From NCBI GenBank assembly GCA_021732845.1, contig JAKFUF010000131.1, positions 1 to 64,000 on the forward strand: a stretch of 64,000 nt of DNA, read 5' to 3'. The translations under genes and the position numbers were made by a program. This document shows positions 8,385 through 16,707 of the stretch, one piece after another; position 1 is the first letter of the stretch, and every line of letters starts with the position of its first letter. The stretch is from Planctomycetaceae bacterium. GTDB taxonomy: Bacteria > Planctomycetota > Planctomycetia > Planctomycetales > Planctomycetaceae. Below the pieces are notes generated by a model that ran no database searches, had not been told where the DNA came from, and worked only from the letters and a program-made list of their open reading frames with translations.

Positions 8385-9428
8385 GTGCTCACCACATTGA
8401 CTCTGACGAATTTCACCGTCTTCTCGCATGCCGAATTTCAATTCTCACCAGCGCTCAATGTGATCGTTGGGGAGAATGGAACGGGGAAGACTCATCTATT
8501 GAAAGCTGCCTACACGACCGCTGCGGTGAGCGCCTGGGGTCGGCGGGATTCCGGATCGGACACTCCCAGCAAGGGATATCTGGAAAAGGCCCTCGCCAAA
8601 AAATTGCGGGGAGTTTTTCGCCCGGATACATTGGGCCGGCTGGTTTCCCGCAAGCCGGGGCGCAACCGTTGCGAAGTGTTGGCGAAGTTTAAGACGACAC
8701 AGATGGGCTTCTCGTTCAACTCTTCCAGCAAAACGGAGGTGACGGTAGACACCTGCCCCGACGGCTGGGAAGGAGAGCCACCAGTTTACCTGCCGACACG
8801 CGAATTGTTGACGATCTTCCCGAACTTCGTCTCCCTTTATGAGACGACAGATCTGCCCTTCGATGAAACGTGGCGCGACACCTGCCTGCTGCTGGGAGCC
8901 CCCCTCGCGCGTGGTTCAAAACTCACGGTAATCAGGGCATACCTGGAGCCTCTGGAAGAGCTTTTAGGCGGCAAGGTTGAACTTGATGAGGGCCGGTTCT
9001 ATCTGAAAGTCAGTTCCGGAAGGATGGAAGTTCCGTTGCTCGCGGAGGGTTTGAGCAAGCTCGCCATGATTGCCAGACTGATCGCCACGGGTGCCTTGGT
9101 CGGAACCGGATCCCTGTTCTGGGATGAACCAGAGGCGAACTTGAATCCCAAAGTTTTGACGCTCGTGGCCCGGGTCATTTTGCACCTGTGTCAAAGCGGA
9201 ATTCAGGTCTTCATCGCCAGCCACAGCCTGTTCCTGATGCGTGAAATGGACATGCTCCTCCGTTCGCCTGAGTTCACTGACGTCGAAGCCCGGTTTATTG
9301 GACTTCACCTTGAGCGCGGAGCGGCTGTTTCTCAGCAAGGAAGCACAATCGACGACATCGGGCAGATTGCCGCTCTTCAAGAAGAACTGGGTCAGTCTGA
9401 CCGCTACCTTGAGGCCGAGGCGAAGTAA
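8385..9428 (+). CDS. AAA15/OLD-like ATPase
   Basis: This encodes 347 residues from GTG 8385. It begins LTTLTLTNFTVFSHAEFQF, the classic first strands of RecF/OLD/AAA15 ATPases. Walker A GENGTGKT follows at 29-36, then SLFWDEPEANLNPK as Walker B (Asp247-Glu248) with the ABC-like D-loop, and the switch His in FIASHSLFLMREMD. It lacks a TOPRIM nuclease domain and the long coiled coil of SMC/RecN. Such single-domain AAA15 ATPases usually act with a neighbouring effector, as in AbiL- or PARIS-like defence pairs. Here the next gene overlaps by one base (TAATG) and encodes a nuclease-like protein, so the two probably form one operon and one complex. Confidence 0.85.
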   Translation: MLTTLTLTNFTVFSHAEFQFSPALNVIVGENGTGKTHLLKAAYTTAAVSAWGRRDSGSDTPSKGYLEKALAKKLRGVFRPDTLGRLVSRKPGRNRCEVLAKFKTTQMGFSFNSSSKTEVTVDTCPDGWEGEPPVYLPTRELLTIFPNFVSLYETTDLPFDETWRDTCLLLGAPLARGSKLTVIRAYLEPLEELLGGKVELDEGRFYLKVSSGRMEVPLLAEGLSKLAMIARLIATGALVGTGSLFWDEPEANLNPKVLTLVARVILHLCQSGIQVFIASHSLFLMREMDMLLRSPEFTDVEARFIGLHLERGAAVSQQGSTIDDIGQIAALQEELGQSDRYLEAEAK

Positions 9429-10018
9429 TGTCGGTGATTGCCGAAGGACGCCTCCAGTTCAGCTTTCCAGAGGGCTGGAAGACATCGAAATTTGATCAAT
9501 GGAGCTTCTACCGCAATCAGTTCATCAAACTCGGAAACGCCGAGGTCAACTGCTCAAGTTGCGAGTCCGTGTTGGAATGTGCATCCTGCGGCGCGAAGCG
9601 GCTGGCGGGCACGAAAGGCGTGGATATTCTCGCCATTGAGGTTGATGCGGCCTGCTGGCTCATCGAAATCAAAGACTACCGGCTGACTCGCATCGCCAAC
9701 CTCGAGTTCCTGGCGGATGTCGTGGCTCTCAAAGCGCGGGACACCCTCGCGGCATTGGCGGCGGCAAAATGGAACGCCAACGACGCTGAGGAGAAGACTC
9801 TGGCAGGACAGGTTCTCGCGTGTCCCAAGATCAGAATCGTTTTGCACCTGGAACAACCCGCCCCGCGCTCCTCAGTGCAGTTGGTGAAGACGCGAAAAGT
9901 GAATCTCCTCCAGCGGCTTAAGCAGCTTGTGAAGGCGATCGATCCACACCCGAAAATTGTCGATCGCAACCATGCGGGCACCGTGCCTTGGACGGTCACT
10001 GAGGTTGGCTCGGAATGA
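9428..10018 (+). CDS. Zinc-ribbon PD-(D/E)XK-like nuclease, partner of the AAA15 ATPase
   Basis: This encodes 196 residues and I do not recognise a named family. Two features stand out. A four-Cys zinc ribbon CSSC-x5-CASC covers residues 42-54. A restriction-endonuclease-like core follows: Asp66 in GVDILAIE, then a strand ending Glu80-x-Lys82 in WLIEIKDYR. The D...ExK spacing (13 residues between D and E) matches PD-(D/E)XK nucleases. The C-terminal half is helical and basic (KTRKVNLLQRLKQLVKAI). The start overlaps the ATPase stop as TAATG at 9426-9430, implying coupled synthesis. By analogy with ATPase-nuclease pairs it may be the effector of a defence or DNA-repair module. Nuclease activity is an inference from the motif. 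Confidence 0.6.
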   Translation: MSVIAEGRLQFSFPEGWKTSKFDQWSFYRNQFIKLGNAEVNCSSCESVLECASCGAKRLAGTKGVDILAIEVDAACWLIEIKDYRLTRIANLEFLADVVALKARDTLAALAAAKWNANDAEEKTLAGQVLACPKIRIVLHLEQPAPRSSVQLVKTRKVNLLQRLKQLVKAIDPHPKIVDRNHAGTVPWTVTEVGSE

Positions 10019-10130
10019 CATCTGGTCGCCAAGTCCAACCTTTTGAGCTGGGGCGAACCTGAAGAGAAACGAAGTGTCCGCTGGGGTGGAGTAGGCTTCA
10101 CGTCACGCGTCGACACCCTTTGGAACCATC

Positions 10131-10898
10131 ATGCCGCATCAACGAACCATCGTGTGCCTCAGCGGTGCGGGCCTCTCGCAGGAGAGCGGGATTCCCACGT
10201 TTCGGGACAAGAACGGGCTGTGGGAAAACCACCGGTTTGAGGACGTGGCGAGCCACGAGGGGTGGCAGAGGGATAAGGCGCTCGTCCTGCGGTTCTACAA
10301 CGAGCGGCTCAAGGCGGTTGCGGCGGCCAGGCCGAACAAGGCGCATCTGGCGCTGGCGCGGCTGCAGCAGAAGTTCAACGTGATCAACATCACGCAGAAC
10401 ATTGATCCGCTGCTGGAACTGGCGGGCTGCCAGCATGTGTGGCATCTGCATGGCGAGATCATGAAGAAAAAGTGTGAATGGCACAACGAGATCGCTGTTT
10501 CCCAGACCGGCTTCGACTGCGACTACAAGGTCGCCAGCACCACGCCGTTTGCCTTGGGGGAACTCTGTCCCAGGTGCCAGGGGCAGCTTCGCCCCGATGT
10601 TGTCTGGTTCGGCGAAGCGGTGCAGATGGAGTCGATGCAGATTGAAGTTGATGGCAAGGCCGAAACGCTTTCGCTGGACGACCTCTGCCAGGAGGTGAAG
10701 CGGTACAACGGCGTTTTCATCTGCGTGGGGACCAGTGCCCAGGTGTACCCAGCCGCCTCGCTCATCCCCTACTTCGCCAGGACGCCGCACAAGTACATCG
10801 TCGACAAGGATCCGATTCAGGTCGATGGCTTTACGGTGCTCCAGGGATCGGCGGGTGAGCAACTGGAACGGCTGGCCGATCGGTTGCTGGAGGAGTGA
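10131..10898 (+). CDS. Sir2-family NAD-dependent protein deacylase
   Basis: This encodes 255 residues with a complete sirtuin core: NAD-binding GAGLSQESGIPTFRD (12-26), TQNID (88-92), catalytic His107 in WHLHGEI, and the late NAD motifs FICVGTSAQVYPAA and IVDKDP. The small domain keeps zinc-ligand Cys in KKKC and LCPRC, followed by LRPDVVWFGE, as in CobB/SIRT5-type deacylases. Residues 180-220 include an acidic insertion (EVDGKAETLSLDD). It may regulate acyl-CoA synthetases or metabolism. It starts 112 bases after the nuclease gene on the same strand, so membership in that unit is possible but not shown. Two GTGGCTCA-family octamers (TGAGCCAC) sit at 10896-10912, over its stop. Confidence 0.9.
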   Translation: MPHQRTIVCLSGAGLSQESGIPTFRDKNGLWENHRFEDVASHEGWQRDKALVLRFYNERLKAVAAARPNKAHLALARLQQKFNVINITQNIDPLLELAGCQHVWHLHGEIMKKKCEWHNEIAVSQTGFDCDYKVASTTPFALGELCPRCQGQLRPDVVWFGEAVQMESMQIEVDGKAETLSLDDLCQEVKRYNGVFICVGTSAQVYPAASLIPYFARTPHKYIVDKDPIQVDGFTVLQGSAGEQLERLADRLLEE

Positions 10899-11011
10899 GC
10901 CACGTGAGCCACGCCAGCGCGGAAGACAGGGCATGGCCTTCGCATGTATCATTGAGTCGCCGCCGCCGTCTCTCTCCGAGGTTCTGAAACGCCTCACCAT
11001 GGAATTCGATG

Positions 11012-11752
11012 ATGCCTATGCATGACTGGACGAAGGTCGCGGCAGGGATCTTTCATGCGTTTCATCACCAGTGGATCTCCGAAATCGCGGAGGTGCTCAA
11101 CCGCCAGCTTCCCGCGGATTATTACGCTCTGCCCGAGCAAGTAGCGGCCGGGTTCGGCCCAGATGTGCTTACGCTTCAGGGCGATTCAGAGGAAGAGGTT
11201 GAAAGGCGTGGAGCGCTCAATGGGATTGGTCAGGCGACAACCCTGCAGGCCCGTCCACAGACGCGTTTTGTCGCCGAGACGGATACTGAATTCTACCGGC
11301 GGCGCAAGAGTTCGGTCGCCGTACGGCATGTGAGCGGCGATCGGATCGTGGCCATGCTCGAGATCATTTCGCCCGGCAACAAGTCGAGTCAACAGGCCTT
11401 TCGTGCGTTCATTGAAAAGGCCTCGGAACTGCTGGAGCTACGGATCCATCTGTTGATTGTGGACCCTTTCCCTCCTGGACCGAGGGATCCGCAGGGAGTG
11501 CATGCTGCCATCTGGGAACAGGTGGCGGCTGAGCCGTTCCAGCTCCCCGCAGATCAACCACTCACACTGGTGGCCTACGAGTGCGACCTGACCACGCGGG
11601 CGTTTATCGAACCGCTGGGTCTCGGCCAGCCGCTTCCCGACATGCCGCTGTTCCTTGAACCCAATGGCTGCGTGATGGTCCCGCTCGAAGCCACGTACGC
11701 AGCGGCGTTCGCCGTACTCCCTGAGCGATGGAAGAGAGTTTTGGCGACTTGA
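11012..11752 (+). CDS. DUF4058 family protein
   Basis: This encodes 246 residues from ATG 11012 (MPMHDWTKVAAGIFHAFHHQW), with an ATG also at 11009. The opening MHDWT, the helix ISEIAEVLNRQLPADYYA and the core VAVRHVSGDRIVAMLEIISPGNKSS are hallmarks of DUF4058, found in cyanobacteria and planctomycetes. The EIISPGNK block resembles a degenerate PD-(D/E)XK/Uma2-like nuclease strand, so a nuclease-derived fold is likely, but no activity has been shown. The C-terminus gives LTLVAYECD and a long beta region. It follows Sir2 by about 110 bases on the same strand and converges on the alpha/beta hydrolase. Confidence 0.85.
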   Translation: MPMHDWTKVAAGIFHAFHHQWISEIAEVLNRQLPADYYALPEQVAAGFGPDVLTLQGDSEEEVERRGALNGIGQATTLQARPQTRFVAETDTEFYRRRKSSVAVRHVSGDRIVAMLEIISPGNKSSQQAFRAFIEKASELLELRIHLLIVDPFPPGPRDPQGVHAAIWEQVAAEPFQLPADQPLTLVAYECDLTTRAFIEPLGLGQPLPDMPLFLEPNGCVMVPLEATYAAAFAVLPERWKRVLAT

Positions 11753-11912
11753 AGAGAGCGACATTCTTGCGAATCAGACGAATGTCAACTGGATGGATTC
11801 AATCACCCGCGATGTGAAGCCGGATGATGATTCGTCGTATTCGTGAAAACTCTTGGTACCCCTTCTCGTTCTCCAAGATCTGCCTCTGATCTTTCCCTGT
11901 AGCTCCCGCCGC

Positions 11913-12731
11913 TCAGGAAGACATTGAGGGCGGTGGGCTGAGCAAAAGCGGCGCGAGCCACTCTTCGACGAACACGCGGTTCGTATAGCCGAAGTGGCCG
12001 CCGAGGTTAAAGCTTCGCAGCATCGACCGCGAGAACGGCGTCTCCACCAGCCGCTCGTCGTAGAGCTTGGACTGTTCCGGCGTCAGCCCCGGCGGGCGGT
12101 GGAAGCCACGGGCACCGGCACTGACCGCATGCCGGCCATCTACAGTGCCGAGAAACAGAGTTCCCAGCCCCAGGTAGATCCAGTCGAATTTGGAGGTGAT
12201 GTTCCAGATCTTGTGCTTGACCCGCGCGAGCGGAACCGTCAGGTCAAATCCCGGCGAGACCGCGGCCCCCAGCAACAGCACGGCGTCGACTGCATTCTCG
12301 GGCGGGAGTTGCCGTAGCGCGAGCAGCGCCATGGCTCCCCCGGCCGAGTGTCCAACGAGGTTCACCGGCCGGCCGGGAAAGTCGCGCTGATAGGCCAGAA
12401 TCCGGTCGGCCACCGTTTGAGCCGCTCGCAAGTTCCGCTTCCACGCCCGCAAGTGATAGAGAAACATTGGCATCCAGGTGGTGGTCCAGTCGTGGACCAC
12501 AATCGCCGTGGGGACGCCGCCATCAGCCAGGCCGTAGGCGACGCTGTGGTTAAAAAAGCTCTCCGCCTCAATGCCGGGCAGGATCAGGGTGAGCCCCTTG
12601 TCCAACCGCTCGGGCGACGCCAGTGATCGCAGCGGCCCGCGATAGACCCGCCCCAGGGGCGCGGTGAACAGGCTCATCGCCGACAAGCCGCCGCGATACC
12701 AGCGCTTCAAACTCGTCAGGCGGCCGATCAC
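11913..12731 (-). CDS. Alpha/beta hydrolase
   Basis: This encodes 272 residues from a GTG at 12731 that overlaps the stop of the upstream gene (GTGA, 12728-12731); a later ATG at 12677 would give 254 residues. The nucleophile elbow GHSAGG appears after VNLVG. Other core pieces are TLILPGIEAESFFNHSVAYGL, IVVHDWTT and VDAVLLLGAAVSPGFDL. The catalytic His is probably in the late NLGGHFGYTN. Substrate is unknown; the N-terminal basic region (SLKRWYRGG) could touch the membrane. Coupled to the preceding membrane-anchored hypothetical protein, suggesting joint function. Confidence 0.75.
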   Translation of the reverse strand: MIGRLTSLKRWYRGGLSAMSLFTAPLGRVYRGPLRSLASPERLDKGLTLILPGIEAESFFNHSVAYGLADGGVPTAIVVHDWTTTWMPMFLYHLRAWKRNLRAAQTVADRILAYQRDFPGRPVNLVGHSAGGAMALLALRQLPPENAVDAVLLLGAAVSPGFDLTVPLARVKHKIWNITSKFDWIYLGLGTLFLGTVDGRHAVSAGARGFHRPPGLTPEQSKLYDERLVETPFSRSMLRSFNLGGHFGYTNRVFVEEWLAPLLLSPPPSMSS

Positions 12732-13366
12732 ACGCACAGCTCCAGCTCCAAAAACTTGTACGGGTTCTTGGCATACTCCGCGGCCAGTTGTTGCAGCGTG
12801 CGCCACCGCGTTGCGTGGTTCTTGTTCTCCAAATTCGGTGGTTCAGCCGGCAGTTGAGTCAGCAACGACTTCTGCACCACCATCGCCCGCACCTTTCGCA
12901 TCCGCAGCTCCGCGTCACATTCGCTGGTGATCGCGATCAGGTAGCTGGCGCAGCTTGTCGGCAACTGCAGGTTCTGCTTCATAAACCCTTCAGCGAACTG
13001 CTCCGAGAGTTCGTTGAGCACGGGGTTGAGATAGTACCAATAGTCTTCCTTCGGCAGCGGCAGGGTCGAATCCTGCGTTGTCGTCTTCTGCGCCGCGGCT
13101 TTGACGCGTTCGGCAGCCACGGCGTTGAGGTAGACATCTTCGAGCCGCTTCTCCGACAAGGTCCGGATCAGCAGCTTTCCGCCCTGAATTGTATTCAGCG
13201 ACATGTTGAAGCGGTCGAAAAATGCCTTTTTGGTCCAGTCCGCCCGTGCCCTGCGGCGGCCAACCAGCCAGCCCAGACCCATCAGCACCGCCCCGGTCAA
13301 AACCTTTGAACCGTGATCGTGAACCTGCAGGAGAATCGTTTCCCACACATGCTGCCAGTTGATCAT
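12728..13366 (-). CDS. Hypothetical protein with one N-terminal membrane helix
   Basis: This encodes 212 residues from ATG 13366 (MINWQHVWETI). One helix, TGAVLMGLGWLVG, is followed by arginines (RRRARADW), indicating a cytoplasmic body. The rest is mixed alpha/beta with conserved-looking stretches LYLNAVAAERVKAAAQKT-like, PLPKEDYWYYLNPVLNELSEQF and CASYLIAITSECDAELRMRKVR. I do not recognise a family. It is coupled by GTGA overlap to the alpha/beta hydrolase. A GTG at 13390 is an alternative start adding eight residues but has no better ribosome site. Confidence 0.65.
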   Translation of the reverse strand: MINWQHVWETILLQVHDHGSKVLTGAVLMGLGWLVGRRRARADWTKKAFFDRFNMSLNTIQGGKLLIRTLSEKRLEDVYLNAVAAERVKAAAQKTTTQDSTLPLPKEDYWYYLNPVLNELSEQFAEGFMKQNLQLPTSCASYLIAITSECDAELRMRKVRAMVVQKSLLTQLPAEPPNLENKNHATRWRTLQQLAAEYAKNPYKFLELELCV

Positions 13367-13605
13367 GACGTTTCTGCCGCGGAGAACCACAAGTGTCGAG
13401 ACGGTCGCATCATAGGAAGTCGCGCGACGGCGCGAATAGCAGCGGGTGGGGCATCGTGTCGTTCCCGCGTCGACAGTTCAGCCGGTCGCAGAAGGCTGCA
13501 TTGAGGAGGGCTGCCCCGATGGACCAGTTTTCATTGCCCCAAAAGATTCCTACCATTGCCGGAGTTTCCATCTGAAAACGGCCTGTGTCTCGCCGCCTGA
13601 TTTCC

Positions 13606-15429
13606 ATGCATGCTCTCATTCAAGCCGCCGCCTCCCGCGGCGACCTCTCGGCCAATGCCGCGAAAAACCTGTGGCACTGGCTGTCCCGGCCGGAGTATGC
13701 CAGCTATCAGCCGACGCTGATGGCCGCGTTGGAGGAGGGACGTTTTCCCGAATTGGAGGCGGCCTTCTGGGAGATTTTACCGTTCGGAACCGGCGGCCGA
13801 CGCGGGCGGATGGGGCCGTTCGGGTCAGCCACGGTCAACGACCGGACGGTGGCCGAATCGGCCGCGGGGATCGCCCACTACTGGCTGAGTCTCGGGCACA
13901 CAACAGGGACGGCCGTCATCGCCTACGACTGTCGGATCAACTCCAAGCACTTCGCCCATCTGGCAGCATCCACCCTGTGCGCCTGTGGCTTCCACGTGTG
14001 GCTCTTTCCCGGGCCACGCGCCACGCCGCAGCTCTCGTTCGCTGTGCGGCACTTGGAATGCAGCGTGGGGCTGATGATTTCCGCGTCCCACAACCCCTCC
14101 ACTGACAATGGCGTGAAGGCCTACTGGTCGAACGGCGGGCAGGTGCTGCCACCGCATGACGGCGGGATCATGACCTGCGTCAACGCGGTGGCTCAGATCC
14201 CCACCGCCGACTTCGACGCCGCCCTGCAGGAAGGCCAGATCACGTGGGTCTCCGACGAACTCGACGCGGCCTATGCCGCGGATGTCGCCGCGCTGAGCCT
14301 CTCTCCGGCCCGGCAGATCAAGGCGGTCTATTCGCCGCTGCATGGTGTCGGCCAACACTCCGTCGAGCGTGTGCTGACTGCAGCTGGTTTTGCCGACCTC
14401 CACGTGCTGCCATCGCAACGCGAGCCGGACGGCACGTTTCCGCTGGTCCCGGGAGGACTGCCCAACCCCGAGCGAACCGAGGTGTTTGATCTGCCGATCG
14501 CGGAAGCCAAGCGGATCGGGGCGGATGTGGTCCTCGCCAGTGACCCCGACGCTGATCGGCTGGGGATCGCCATCCGCAATGCCGCTGGCGAGTATGTCCC
14601 GCTCTCTGGTAACTGCCTGGGAGCACTGCTGACAGACTACATTCTGCGACAGCGGAAGCAGGTCGGCACGTTGTCGGCAGAGCACTACATCCTCGAAACA
14701 TTGGTGACCACACCGATGATCGCCGGGATCGCCCGCGCGGCGGGCGTGCGCGTGGTCGACGACCTGCTGGTGGGGTTCAAATACATCGCCGAAACGATGG
14801 ACGAACTCGGCACCGAGAAGTTCATCTTTGCCGCGGAGGAGTCCCTCGGCTATCTGGCCGGTGGCTCAATTCGGGACAAGGATGCCAGCGTCGCCGCCCT
14901 CTACGCGCTGGAAGCGGCCGCCGAACTGAAAGCCTCTGGCAGGACGTTGCTGGATCAGCTCGATGAACTCTACTGCCGCTATGGCTACCACGCCGAACGC
15001 CAGTTCTCGCAGGCCTGTGTGGGAGCCGCCGGCCAGCGGCAGATCACGGCGATCCTGGAGGCGTTCACGAATAACCCGCCTGCCGAACTCGCGGGGATCA
15101 CGCTGGGACAGGTGCGCGACTATGCCAAGCACGAGATTCGCACCCTGCCCGGAAACGCCCACAGTTCCCCCCTGCCCCACCCCAAAAGCCGGTTGTTGAT
15201 CTTCGAATCGCAGCCCCTCTCTGGGTTGCCAACAATCACCTTCGCCGCCCGTCCGTCAGGCACCGAACCCAAGATCAAATTCTATGTCTTCGCCAGTGCG
15301 GAGGTGCCGCATCCGGATCAGTTGGCGACCGTTAAGGAACGGACAGAAACCCAACTCAAGGCGTTTCATGCCGCACTGGTGAACTGGATGGACGAGATTC
15401 GTGATTCCGACGCAGAGTGCCAAAGTTAG
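13606..15429 (+). CDS. Phospho-sugar mutase (alpha-D-phosphohexomutase)
   Basis: This encodes 607 residues. The active-site serine loop is SASHNPSTDNGVK (Ser161). The metal loop SDPDADRLGIA, the sugar-binding loop FAAEESLGYL and the C-terminal phosphate loop RPSGTEPKIKFY are all intact. Length and the N-terminal FGTGGRRGRMGPFG match the long PgcA/PGM2-type phosphoglucomutases. Expected reaction: interconversion of glucose-1-phosphate and glucose-6-phosphate (or mannose equivalents), feeding glycogen and cell-envelope sugars. A GTG at 13585 could add seven residues. It stands alone between divergent and convergent neighbours, with a palindromic repeat just downstream. Confidence 0.92.
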   Translation: MHALIQAAASRGDLSANAAKNLWHWLSRPEYASYQPTLMAALEEGRFPELEAAFWEILPFGTGGRRGRMGPFGSATVNDRTVAESAAGIAHYWLSLGHTTGTAVIAYDCRINSKHFAHLAASTLCACGFHVWLFPGPRATPQLSFAVRHLECSVGLMISASHNPSTDNGVKAYWSNGGQVLPPHDGGIMTCVNAVAQIPTADFDAALQEGQITWVSDELDAAYAADVAALSLSPARQIKAVYSPLHGVGQHSVERVLTAAGFADLHVLPSQREPDGTFPLVPGGLPNPERTEVFDLPIAEAKRIGADVVLASDPDADRLGIAIRNAAGEYVPLSGNCLGALLTDYILRQRKQVGTLSAEHYILETLVTTPMIAGIARAAGVRVVDDLLVGFKYIAETMDELGTEKFIFAAEESLGYLAGGSIRDKDASVAALYALEAAAELKASGRTLLDQLDELYCRYGYHAERQFSQACVGAAGQRQITAILEAFTNNPPAELAGITLGQVRDYAKHEIRTLPGNAHSSPLPHPKSRLLIFESQPLSGLPTITFAARPSGTEPKIKFYVFASAEVPHPDQLATVKERTETQLKAFHAALVNWMDEIRDSDAECQS

Positions 15430-15507
15430 CCACGGATGAAACACGGATTTGATATCTCCGAGCATGCGTCAAAAAATCCGTGATTCATCTGTGTTCAATC
15501 CGTGGCT
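15428..15507. repeat. Palindromic spacer between convergent genes
   Basis: Arms AGCCACGGAT (15428-15437) and ATCCGTGGCT (15498-15507) enclose further imperfect complementary words (AACACGGATTTGA against TCAAAAAATCCGTG). The whole 80 bases can fold into one long imperfect hairpin between two convergent genes, and may end transcription from both sides. Confidence 0.5.
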
Positions 15508-15547
15508 CTCTTTTCTTCAACAAACGCGTGGCCAACCGCCGCGTGGC

Positions 15548-16585
15548 TCAGTTTAGCTTCACCACCCACACATTCCGGAACTCCACCGCCTGGCCGGCGT
15601 TCTCCAGAATCAGTCCTGCGGCCTCCATGGACTTCCTCAGCGGTGCTCCCGAAGTGGGCTTCTCCAGTGGCACACGTTCATGGATCAGCACGTCATTGTG
15701 TCGTACGGTGATTTCTCCAGCCGACTTCAGTTCGCCTGAAGCATCGAATTTTGGAGCCGTGAAGGAGATGTCGAAGGCCTGCCATTCGCCTGGCGGCAGC
15801 GTGACGTTTTTCTCCGGGGCGCGGCGGCCAAAGAGGGAGCCAGCAATTTCCACTCCGGCGTCTTCGCCAAAGCTGTCGAGAATCTGAATCTCGTACCGGC
15901 CCTGCAGAAACACTCCGCTCTGCGCACGCTCGGCCTCACGGGCTTCGGGAAGCAGCGGCGTGCGGAATTCGAGGTGGATTTCCGCCTGTTCGAAAGCTTC
16001 TTTGGAGGCGAGATGTTCGCCAGGCTTCTGGCCGTCTTTCACGGCGACCGTGGTCAGAATGCCATCCTTGAACTGCCAGGCGGTAGTTGAGGCGGGCCTC
16101 CATGCCTCCAGGCCGCCCTCGTCACCGAGCAGCACCAATGCTCCCGGCAGTGGCTTGGCTCCCACACGCTCCAGCTTCTTTACCACACGTTTCAGGGCAA
16201 AGGTCCCGGTGTAGTTCTTCTTGTTGGTGTAGCTCCCTGTGAATTTGCCGTCGCGAATCTCGGCATTCCAGTCGAACGTCCCCAGCTTTTCGCCCAAGGG
16301 GATCTGTGTGGCAAAACTGACCTTCTCCTGCTCCAGCGTGCCGCGGATGGAGAACTTGAAGGTTTCGTTCTGCAGTTCGCTGCCATCGTATGCGGTGAAG
16401 GCGGCGCTGTATTCACCGCCGCCCAGCGCCACGACATTGGCCGTTTGCTTGCCGCCCCCACCGCCCTCCAGCATCCATTCGCCCTCCCAGTAGCCTTGAA
16501 TGACATCCATCTCTTCGGCCTGCAGCGTCACAGTCGGAAGGATGACCAACAATGCCCCAATCCAGGGAAAAAAACGCAGCGGCAT
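15548..16585 (-). CDS. Secreted DUF1080 domain protein
   Basis: This encodes 345 residues with a signal peptide (WIGALLVILPTVTLQAEE). Residues about 25-140 form an extra beta domain (QGYWEGEWMLEG ... TFALKRVV) seen ahead of DUF1080 in other planctomycete proteins. The C-terminal 200 residues are DUF1080: LLGDEGGLEAWRP, GVFLQGRYEIQILDSFG, and the closing GLILENAGQAVEFRNVWV. It differs from the double-DUF1080 protein at 2489-3637 in having one hydrolase-like domain and a unique N-terminal domain. Likely acts on glycans outside the inner membrane. It lies downstream of the DUF1559 gene on the same strand, but a good terminator separates them. Confidence 0.82.
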   Translation of the reverse strand: MPLRFFPWIGALLVILPTVTLQAEEMDVIQGYWEGEWMLEGGGGGKQTANVVALGGGEYSAAFTAYDGSELQNETFKFSIRGTLEQEKVSFATQIPLGEKLGTFDWNAEIRDGKFTGSYTNKKNYTGTFALKRVVKKLERVGAKPLPGALVLLGDEGGLEAWRPASTTAWQFKDGILTTVAVKDGQKPGEHLASKEAFEQAEIHLEFRTPLLPEAREAERAQSGVFLQGRYEIQILDSFGEDAGVEIAGSLFGRRAPEKNVTLPPGEWQAFDISFTAPKFDASGELKSAGEITVRHNDVLIHERVPLEKPTSGAPLRKSMEAAGLILENAGQAVEFRNVWVVKLN

Positions 16586-16622
16586 GATGAGCCTTGGGGT
16601 GATGGAACGGCCTCGATAAAAT

Positions 16623-16656
16623 CAAAAACAAGGTGTCGCCCTCGACGGCACCTTGT
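16623..16656 (-). terminator. Rho-independent terminator of the DUF1559 gene
   Basis: Read on the minus strand, arms ACAAGGTG and CACCTTGT form an 8-bp stem around a 13-base loop, followed by TTTTTGATTTT. It sits 50 bases past the stop of the minus-strand DUF1559 gene and before the DUF1080 gene, so it should isolate them. Confidence 0.75.
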
Positions 16657-16707
16657 CAGGCTGACTGAAATCAGCGATGGCAGCGCATGGTGTGCAGCAC
16701 GAAAAAC

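Noticed and set aside
8385-9428. OLD-family nuclease assignment for the ATPase alone
   Set aside because: There is no TOPRIM domain after the ATPase; the frame ends about 100 residues past Walker B.
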